DNA of 64,000 nucleotides from Aspidiotus rigidus (lineage: Eukaryota > Arthropoda > Insecta > Hemiptera > Diaspididae): the NCBI GenBank assembly GCA_035079385.1, contig JAVHKY010000052.1, forward strand, positions 930,001 through 994,000. Direction: 5' to 3'. The first letter of the stretch is position 1, and every line of letters starts with the position of its first letter. A model generated the notes under the pieces. The model saw only the letters and a list, made by a program, of their open reading frames with translations, did no database searches and was not told the origin of the DNA. The translations under genes and the position numbers were made by a program. Positions 55,797-64,000 of the stretch are shown piece after piece.

Positions 55797-56824
55797 GTAT
55801 ATAATAATTTTATTCTATCTCCATATCTCTCTTTTAGTCTATAAAAGAAATCATACATCAATGTTTTTGAAATATCTAAAATAGCTACTCCTACATAAAT
55901 TGGTTGATTGAATTTAATCATTGTTCTTTTCATTAAAACAGCTACGAGATTTTCTCCAAAAAATGTTGATTTTTCGAAATTAGGTTTTGAAACATACTTA
56001 GTATATTTTTTACCTTCTGAAATTAATTTTATATCCACATGCTTCCTAACATTCATCATTGTTCTACCAAAAACAGAATTATTCATTAGTTTGAAGAAAT
56101 CTTTCTCAAAATCATTTTTAGCTTCTTGTCTTCATTTTGTATTCTTTTCTATATATTGTTTCATCCAATCAGATTGATCAAATTTTATAACTCTATGTAT
56201 TTTCTCTAATTTTAATCCAGCTTTAAGAGCTTGCTTAAGATTTAAGTAATGAAGAACATACTTTTTTTTATCATATAATGTTGTAAATAATTTTGGAAGT
56301 TGATTATCATCAATTACATTTTCAGGACAATAGGGTAAATCAGAATGCTTTTCCCATAACTCTTCAGGATATTTCAAATCCACTTCAAAAAGATATCCAA
56401 ACTTCTGATCGTCTTTCATTTTTAGAATTCTTTCTTCATTAAAATATTCTGGATTTCTCCATTCAAATCCTCCGGAAGGTAAACATTTACACATAGCCCA
56501 CCCATATAAATTATTTGTATCTAAATATTGAATAAATACAGAATTCTTAGTTTTATCAAATTTCTTTCCCATATATTTATTATTAGCCTTTGCATATCTA
56601 TTTGAACATTGAGAAATTCCTCCTCGTTTAGCCCTTTCAAACATTAATAGCATATCCACATCACTTAATAATTCTAGCTTTTGTTTAGTAGTTTTCAGCA
56701 TACAATCCCAAGCAAATCCAGGAGTTGTGTAATACCAAACTGGATCTAATTTATAAATTTTAATCGATGTTTCTCTAAAATTTTCCATGATATCAGTTAA
56801 TAAGAGTACATCTATAGTATTTTG
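55797..56824 (-). pseudogene. Protein-primed type-B DNA polymerase (Polinton/Maverick-like or viral), central fragment
   Basis: Shows DPVWYYTTPGFAWDCMLK, the polymerase motif A (YLDTNNLYGWAM), motif B (MNNSVFGRTMMNVRK) and FNQPIYVGVAILDISKTLMY, leading to LLYT at the retrotransposon boundary. This series is diagnostic of the pPolB family encoded by Polintons, adintovirus-like and linear-plasmid elements. The upstream TAA at 56825 and loss of the exonuclease half show 5' truncation, and a TGA at 56132-56134 breaks the frame once. No integrase, capsid or ATPase of a Polinton is seen nearby. The restored protein is deliberately not written out. Confidence 0.82.
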
Positions 56825-56836
56825 TTAGCATTTTCA

Positions 56837-57073
56837 TCAGCTTATCCATTTTCTGTTTAAATACTCTGCTGAATAAATCATATTGATCACTTGCAGTTTC
56901 ACAAGGACTAATAGATCATTTTTTATTTTTTTCCATTGTGGGTTGCTGACCAAAGATGATGATGGTGCGGGGTTGGTGATCTGAAGTATGGCGGGAGACT
57001 GCCTCTTAATACTCTGATAAAGAAGAGTGATCTCGTGTATAATATAAATTGAAAAATTAGAGTGCGAATTCAA
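56837..57073 (-). other. Coding-like remnant upstream of the PolB fragment
   Basis: A 78-codon frame with SSSLVSNPQWKKIKNDLLVL; the continuation TASDQYDLFSRVFKQKMDKL lies in another frame, suggesting one helical protein with a frameshift. No family recognised. It may be another gene of the AT-rich element or host DNA. Confidence 0.35.
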
Positions 57074-58075
57074 CCCTTCAACTCATCGCATTAGATAGAT
57101 GATGTAAGTATTATTAATTTTAAAAGATATGAAGGAGATACGTATATGTCTAGATACAGTTTCAGGCCTATTCGTACAAGAATTTGTCAATTAATTAGTC
57201 GATTCATCTAACGATTGGCTGACTGCTTATTTGTGAGTCGTATGGTCGGCGAATTAATCATTTTAACAGTCTTATGTCAACGCTGGAAGCACAATCCTGT
57301 ATGTGGTTCACAAGTGTGTAGTGAAACATCGTTGGATTCTAGTCTCATTAACGTTAATTTCAGCTGTACAATAACACACTAGAAACTGATTAATATCATT
57401 TTTAAAAAGCAGAAAAAAAATTGCGGTTCATTCTGCTTTTAATCTGCTTAGCTCCAGTTTCGTGTTTTAAACTTCGATCAGCAGTGTTGATTCTTCATTG
57501 GATTTAAAGTATTACTTGTATATTTCGTGTGTCAGGCGAATAATTTGATACGATAAAAAAATATTTTCCTACAATTTGAGTCTTAGGTAAACGTGTGGAA
57601 TGCTCGACGATTTTTGTGAAATATAGGGTAAGTTTTCAGTTTACTTAATAAAAAAAAAAAACTCGAAATATGGCTTATTGTATTTCCATCAACATTGTAC
57701 AGGAATACGTGAGGTGTGCGCTCCATCACACATTATAGAAAATAAGAAGTTGTGGTGAAAGCAACATCGTAGCGAGACAAAATAAATAATTTTATTCCAT
57801 ACGTACTGTGGAAGTGACTCATTATGAGATAGTTTTCTGAGAAAGAAGTGGTGTTTTATTGTCAAATGATACAGTTCGCGAAAAGCAGGAGAGAAAACGA
57901 AATAGGGAGATAAAATAAAAATAGCGTTTTATGAAACTGTGTCAATCATAAATATGCACCACAAGAATGAAGTGATCGTTTGCACTTGTCGCGAAACGAT
58001 CACATCTCTCCCTTGGGGCATAATACAATATGACATGTGAAAGTATATTTGTAGTTTCGCATGGGGAGGAGACAA
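57074..58075. other. Gene-free DNA
   Basis: AT-rich, no supported frame, no repeat recognised. Confidence 0.4.
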
Positions 58076-58089
58076 GTAGCTTTGATACT

Positions 58090-58446
58090 AAAGGAAGATG
58101 GTAAATGCGGACGTTCACAAAAATCATAAAGATGAGGATATAAGAAGAAATATGTCGAAAAAATCTCTTGGATATTTCCTCTTCTGTCCTCATCTGTACA
58201 ATTCTTGTCACCTTTCTCATCCAGGGCATTTGCGGCTCCTTCCTACTAATTGTATCGTGGTCTTCGGACCCTCTCATTCACAATATGGAATTGTGCCGAA
58301 ATCTGACGATCCAATCTTAGAGCCTGGTAGCGTAGTGGTTATCGCACTCGTCATGAAAACGAGAGGTCGCGGGTTCATTTACTGCTCGGGCCAGGAGATT
58401 TTTTCGTCATATTTCTTCTTCTATCCTTATTTGTAGCTTTGATACT
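58090..58446. mobile_element. SINE-like or foldback insertion with 14-bp target duplication
   Basis: GTAGCTTTGATACT occurs at 58076-58089 and 58433-58446. The enclosed segment has inverted arms (AGAAGAAATATG and GAAAAAATCTC at about 58141-58171, complemented at 58395-58420) and a tRNA-like stretch at 58322-58392. A 14-bp duplication is typical of target-primed retroposition, while inverted arms are not, so its class is open. Confidence 0.65.
58322..58392 (+). tRNA. tRNA-like sequence (pseudogene or SINE head), anticodon loop TGA
   Basis: GCCTGGTAGCGTAGTGGTTA carries an A-box. CTCGT-CATGAAA-ACGAG forms an anticodon arm with TGA in the anticodon position, and GCGGGTTCA is a decayed B-box. The acceptor stem pairs in six of seven positions with CTCGGGC, but the T stem is broken (TTCATTTACTGC). 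It lacks the long variable arm of a real tRNA-Ser. Probably a SINE promoter, not a functional tRNA. Confidence 0.5.
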
Positions 58447-60570
58447 GTCAGACCACTTGTGGGCATTCATTTGATATGAGAAACTTTCAAACCCATTAAT
58501 GAAACGATATTAAGATATTTTGCATACAAATTTCTGTTCTTTCCGTGGAGTTTGAACTCCCAACCCCTGCATTCGAGGCGGTTGTCAAAAAAATGCTCAG
58601 CTATGATCCCCCCCCCCCTCAGGAAAAAACAATAAATAAAGAAAAAAGGGAATTATTTATTAGTCATTACTTTTAAACAGAACAATCAAATGACGACGTT
58701 ACCTACTTGTTTTTGTTAGTGTTGTTGAAAATTCTAACCAAAAATAGTCACGCATTCTACAGTGATTAGTCTAATAATATCAAGATCGTATTATACATCG
58801 TTCTACTCGTATGTAGAAATTTGGCGTTCACAATTGAGATACAATTTTCAGTTACCTCATCATTATTCAAAATTATGGTTTCAATGTAACTAAGATAAGT
58901 AGGCACCCGATGTGTCAGAAATAAGCGTTGTCTTTTTAAGCTTATATATTTTGGTAGACTACATTATTATCATGAAAGATGAAGAAAGATGGCGAGCACA
59001 CGTGTAATTTATTCTACCCACAGTAGAGGTGGTCGTCATCGACAAAATTAAAAGTTTAATCGAGACTTCGCCGCCTTACGAGCTAGGGCCTTTCCCAAAA
59101 ACTAATCTTGGCGGCGCAATGCTACCTTTTCTGGTGAAATATCGAAAAAAAACTGCCGTCTCACTTGTCATTCTGAAAAGTTGTGTCGACCGTTACGGCA
59201 CCGAACTGACCACCGAATTTTCTTCATAATATTTGGTAGTCACGATCTTCTTCGTTGGTTTTCTCCTATTACTTTTTAAATTTTCTTCGGGCGTATTTTC
59301 TGTCCAAGCGCGTGAAATCTGATATTCGATTTTCAATCATTTGTAGCTTCGTTATCATGATTCGAATTGAGCGAATTTTAAATTATAACTCACCTTCATG
59401 TCCTTTACAATTTGGAAAAAAAAAAAAAAAAAAGAAGAAGAAGAGGGAAAAAAGAAACTGTAGTACAAAAACAAAAAGTATTGGACTTTGCTCTGATCGT
59501 AGAAATGAGGAGCTACGCGTCTGACTGTAATGGCGTAGAAGGATTCTTAGACATTGCAACAATTTTTACATTGTTAATTAGATTTCCTTCCCTCTCTTCT
59601 CTCGTCATCTCCGGCTTATTAATTTCTGAGGTAAATAAGATTTCTTTTTGTCTGATAAAAAATGTGATAGATGAGTACGTCTGCATAGCGCAATTATAAA
59701 AATACAATTCAATAGAAAATTAAGTTTCTAAAATAACTTGCTAGGATTGGTAAACATTCGGAATCGTATTAAAAATCTTTAGTGGGTTATAATTTTATGA
59801 ACAAAATGGAAAGTTCATTAGGATTTCAGTCACATAACTCGCCAATATTGTGAAGATTTTCATCTTCGGAATATTGCGCACCCTACAGGATATTGTGCTT
59901 TGATACGCTAGATACGAACAAACGAGCAAAAAACTAATAAAAACGTGTCGGTAATACTGACTTCCACACGAGGTCGCAAAGAATTTCTCTCGTTATTTGA
60001 ACGACAGGTCTGAGGTGCAAGACTCATTCTTTCTCGAATTCTTATTTTTCGAGTAGAATATTCCGCACGAGGTAACTTCTTTTTATTCTCTTTCCTTACC
60101 CATACGCTGTAGTGTGTTCTTTCGTCTTGTCAAAGAGTAAAATTTGGTTGCAATTCATTTCTTTATTTTAGCAGATGACTTTGGGCACATTCATTTAATG
60201 CAGGTACCCGTTGAAACTGCGCAATCATGTCCTACATATAATCATTAATTATAAATTACGATAAATATTTTTTCATCCTCAGGGTGAAGAAGTGGGGAGA
60301 AATTTTATCACATAGTGTCAGTGCATGTATTGAGCTGTAGTGGTTTTCTTTTAAGTAAATATTTCCAAAATTAAGTGTTCTTTTCGATATTGATTTGATA
60401 CATTTCCTTTTTAAACTGATAAAGACATGTGTTTTTTGAGCGAAATAAATTCATTGGCAGCGAATGGAGGTTGGCTAAAATTTCTGGAAGAGAGGGTTGC
60501 TGTAGTTTCAGAGAAATTCAGGCGCGTAAATGTAGAGAAAGTTTGAAGATTGAACCGCTTCCCTGTAAGC
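58447..60570. other. Gene-free DNA with A-rich tracts
   Basis: No supported gene. Poly(C) at 58609-58618, a poly(A)/AAG tract at 59416-59450. Open frames at 59255-59699 run through this low-complexity DNA. Confidence 0.45.
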
Positions 60571-60574
60571 CTAT

Positions 60575-61705
60575 TTTTTAACAGGAAACATGTTCTAGGG
60601 GCGGGGGTTCAAAAAATTTGCTGCACGCGGCGCCGTGCGCTGTATGCCATGCGTTGTCCGGCGAAAACTAACTTACCTTAATAGAGGATTTGGACTCGGA
60701 AAAATGTTTGACTTTCGAGTCATAATATATGAAAGGAAAAGAGGAAAAGGACTTGGAAAAAAACTCACAGCCCACGTGGTGAGCTGCTCCGGAACCTGTT
60801 TTATAGGAGTCACTAGTATGCGTTGTCATTCCTATACAGCTTGAACTTTGTTCCTCACCACCTTAATGGTTTTTCCTCATCAGGTCAAATTCTAGGCGCA
60901 TTTTTTTTCAGTGGTTTCTCCAGTCGGCCTAATCCACTTTGACGTCCAAAGCTTCTCCAAGTCCTCTTTCTATTTGATAGAGCTCGGCCACACAGCTCGA
61001 AATTTTTCGAAGTCCCCCTCTCCATCATATATGACTCGGAAGTAGAAATTTTTCAATGCTATCGAAACGTGCAAATTTATGTATAAAATAATAAATAAAT
61101 AAATAAATAAATAAACAAGTCTAGTATGCTGTATATTAGGCCTAGTATAATTATGGTTTTTGAGATCTCACTCGTTCCGCTTGTTCGCCCCCTTCTTGGT
61201 CTAGTATACATTATTTCAAGCTAACAGCCGAAATAGAACCTCCCATCACATATAACTCGGAAATTTTTCCAAGTCCCTCCTTTTGCCTCTCGGCACTCGT
61301 CATTTTCTTCAAATTACCCTCCTATAAAACAGGTTCTCCGCAAAAAAAGTTGACTTTCGAGTTATAGCCATAATATATGATGAGAGGGGGACTTGGAAAA
61401 GAAAGGGACTTGGCAACATTTTGACTTGCGAGCCATAATATAGAATAGGAAGAAGATTCAGAAAGAATTATTGGCAGGGGACTTGAAAGAATTTTGACTT
61501 TTCAGCCATATTATACGTTAGGAAAGAGACTTGGAAAAATTTCGAGTTTCAAGTTATCAGGGGACGTGGAAAGATTTCGATTGTAGAGCCATAATATATG
61601 ACAGTGGAAGGATTTCGAAATCTCAATAACAAAACCAATTCGACCCATATAAAACAAGTTCCCTGCGTTCCTCGTTTAGCTTTGTGAAGGAAGCTATTGT
61701 TTTCT
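60575..61705. mobile_element. Foldback element, unit C (decayed)
   Basis: Starts with AACAGGAAACATGTTCTAGG and a GCACGCGGCGCCGTGCGC pivot, has many diverged 45-bp monomers in both orientations (TATATGATGAGAGGGGGACT, GACTTGGAAA, CTCGAAATTTTTC, ATCATATATGACTCG), and ends CCTGCGTTCCTCGTTTAGC ... GGAAGC. The same order of parts is seen in units A and B, with much more divergence. An AAAT/AATA microsatellite lies at 61088-61115. Confidence 0.68.
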
Positions 61706-62423
61706 ATTAGTATCAGTCTAGACAATGATTTACAATTTCTACAGAATTCTATGAAATAATAAATGGAGGCAGAACTCCCTTCCAGAATTTTCGCCTATAG
61801 ATACCGACGCGCTTGGAGAAACTCGACTTATAAGAGCGGTGTTACTTTTATAAAAACTTTCGATTATGAGAAATACACTTTTTGAAGGAGTCGGAAGTTT
61901 CCTCATGTGTGAGGTGATCATCAATAGGAAGGAAGCTGGAATTTTTTCATATATAATATTGTTTCGTGATTCTTCCTTTTCTAATTACATACCTTCTAAT
62001 AGATTGCGGAAAATTTTTCAAATCCCTATCTCTCTATGGGAGTCGAAGATCAAATTTCTTCAGGTTGAAGAGTAACCTCGATGGGAGTTGAAACTCGCAA
62101 GTAAACTTTGGACCATGGCGTAAAGGAGACAAGAAATTTAGCGACTGGAGGGGGGGCGGGGAATGATTTACAAAAAATTTCCTCTTAAAGGAGATAAAAA
62201 CTTTAAATACATATTGTGTTTGTCGAAGAATTAAATACCAAATAAGTTATTCATCCTTTTACTATACTTATTCATGTAACTATAAATATTTTCCTTACTA
62301 CTCTATTTACTTCAAGTCCGCGTAAAGTTGTATTGCCCACAACCTTATTAGAAAATAAATTTACTGGTGGACATATTTCAAAAGTTTTTTTTTTTTTTTT
62401 TTTCAAACTCTTACTTTTCACAG
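61706..62423. other. Upstream region of SLC5 transporter 2
   Basis: No coding frame. Ends with a T-run and a TTTTCACAG acceptor at 62423, so a 5' untranslated exon and the promoter should lie here or further upstream. Confidence 0.5.
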
Positions 62424-62443
62424 GATATTGGATATTATCAAAG

Positions 62444-62739
62444 ATGAGGAACAATATTTGGATTTTTGTAATCATCAATTTGTTGTTGACATCATCGTTC
62501 TCTCGGGCTATGAATGAAGATAACCACGAACGCAAGAATAGCATCTGTAGGGATGAAAGTACTACTCATAATTTATTCAGCAAAACCGACTATTCAGTTG
62601 TAGGTTTAATGTTACTTATTTCGTGCGCCATCGGAACTTTCTACGGATTTTTCGGCAAGAAACAAGAAACGTCGTCGGATTTTCTTTTAGGAGGAAGCAA
62701 AATGGGAACTTTACCTATGTCACTCTCGTTAGCAGCCAG
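62444..62739 (+). CDS. Second SLC5-family sodium/solute symporter, first coding exon (gene continues off window)
   Basis: Starts MRNNIWIFVIINLLLTSSFS, a hydrophobic N-terminus that could be a signal anchor, then a hydrophilic stretch, the first SLC5 membrane span (YSVVGLMLLISCAIGTFYGF) and the hallmark SDFLLGGSKMGTLPMSLSLA. It ends with the donor GTGAGA after a split codon. The FLLGG(N/S) segment after the first span matches that in transporter 1 (FLLGNRK), so the two genes are related. Splice acceptor at 62423 precedes the start by 20 nt. The next exons lie beyond 64000. Confidence 0.8.
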
Positions 62740-64000
62740 GTGAGATTTTTCGTTGTCCATAAAAACGCATTTAAATTTTTTATCAAGGACAAAAACCAAA
62801 ATCATGAACCGTGACTAGTCGCCGAAAAATTTGTTTAGCTCGAGTTTTTCTGGATAGATCAATTATCAAAGAGAAGAGAAACCTTGTGAATCTTATCGTT
62901 CTACGGATTAGAATATTATACTAAGAATTATACAATGATCTACATATATTTACAATCCTATCTTCCGCCGAGAACTGGTTTTGATATATCCCGTAAAAGT
63001 AGAAAATTAGGTTCGCTGTAAAATGAGCTAATAATATACCAATCATGTTTAGACTATTTCAGAATGTCGACAAGATTAGATATAAATTTCGTTCAAGTAA
63101 CTCACGGACGGAACATCTTTAGGAGTCTATTATGAAGTCAAATTTTTGCATATAAGTACGTACCTAAGAACGTAAAGATGTTGTATAAAGATAAGTCCGC
63201 TACGTCATGTCACCGTCATCGCTTGCCATCAGATGTGTAGATTGAATCAAGTTTTTTTCAGATAAATTCATCTTCAAGTATATATAAATTTTGACTTTTC
63301 CTTGTTACAGTTTTGAAAAATTTCCCTTTTCTGACTCAAAAAAAAAAAAAGAAGAAAAAAGACCGCTAAGAGTAGAACGTCTCCATTGACGAGAAAAGAA
63401 ACAGCACGTTATACACATAATTCAATCAAATGTTATTCTTGCGGGAAAACAAAGCACTGTGTGCGTGTATGCGTAATGGAATCACGATGAATGTACTCAC
63501 TGTGAGATAGGTTAGCGAATAATACATTCGCGTACATGTTTTTCTTTTTTTTAATAGAAAACATGATGAACGTATATATATATATGATGGCTCTTTGTGT
63601 AGACGTGTCTGGAATATGTGTATTAATCACGGTACTAATTGTCTTAGTATCAAGACATCCGTTTTTCTTGTGAAAAGTCAAATTATGATGACAAAAAGGC
63701 GGATAAATTCTTCATCTCTTTAACTGTTGGAGGCATACGCAAATAAATCATTATTACCGTGATTATTATATTATTTTTGCAAAATACAGAGCGGTTGCGC
63801 AGCAGGTAGTAATTTACAGAAATTGGACAGGAGGGTGATTGCTTATTTTTCACCATAAGAAGACAATATACACATAAAATCAGCCCTATCTCTTTTAATA
63901 TGAATTTCTATTGAAAAGTACAGAGAATAAAAGTTGTAGCTATCAAAATCTTCTTTCCAGTGAACCTAATGTTAAATTTTTTGCAAAACTTCTTTTATAA
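62740..64000 (+). other. First coding intron of SLC5 transporter 2 (partial)
   Basis: No second exon is recognised before the window ends. Contains an A-rich tract (63340-63360) and TATATA (63574-63583). Confidence 0.6.

Noticed and set aside
58550..58615. Minus-strand B-box-like GGAGTTCAAACTCC beside a poly(C) run
   Set aside because: Short palindrome gives a false T-arm; no acceptor stem.

Overview
This is a eukaryotic nuclear window, almost certainly from an arthropod and most likely an insect. Coding sequence is split by GT-AG introns, base composition is AT-rich, and the transposon mix is typical of insects: BEL/Pao, Ty3/gypsy, RTE and R1 LINEs, Penelope, Helitron and many short inverted-repeat elements. 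The species cannot be named from the sequence alone.

Host genes. (1) On the minus strand, 633-3516 holds twelve exons of the mind-bomb-2 E3 ubiquitin ligase (mib2): MIB/HERC2 - ZZ finger - MIB/HERC2 - two SH3-like repeats - ankyrin repeats. The remaining ankyrin and RING exons lie beyond the left edge. (2) On the plus strand, 8325-29766 holds nine exons of a complete-looking SLC5-family sodium/solute symporter of 581 residues, of the sodium-coupled monocarboxylate or multivitamin transporter type. Two of its introns, 10.5 kb and 6.8 kb, are filled with transposons. (3) At 62444-62739 is the first coding exon of a second SLC5-like transporter, same strand, continuing past the right edge. The two transporters are probably a tandem paralog pair pushed apart by about 32 kb of repeats.

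Layout. 1-3516 mib2; 3517-8300 divergent intergenic space with a 427-bp inverted-repeat element; 8325-29766 transporter 1. Its intron 2 carries two decayed Helitron fragments at 11460-12710 and 13914-15233, with a 981-bp inverted-repeat element between them, and a 58-bp minisatellite at 17085-17755. Its intron 4 carries a Penelope element (21680-23165) containing a 390-bp insertion and abutting an RTE LINE (about 23197-26487), then an R1-type LINE fragment. From 29.8 to 62.4 kb there is a nested repeat landscape: several inverted-repeat elements, foldback units carrying a 45-bp minisatellite, a degenerate gypsy element (41623-47177) with a small MITE in one LTR, and an AT-rich block (47.2-57 kb) with a protein-primed type-B DNA polymerase (Polinton/Maverick-like or viral origin). 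That polymerase is cut inside its catalytic YTDTDS motif by a very young BEL/Pao retrotransposon (49887-55796; 186-bp LTRs differing at one base, 5-bp target duplication).

The host genes are not functionally linked as far as can be seen. The main interest is in the nested mobile elements, several of which I cannot assign to a known superfamily. All coordinates, splice sites and repeat boundaries were read by eye; no database search was run.
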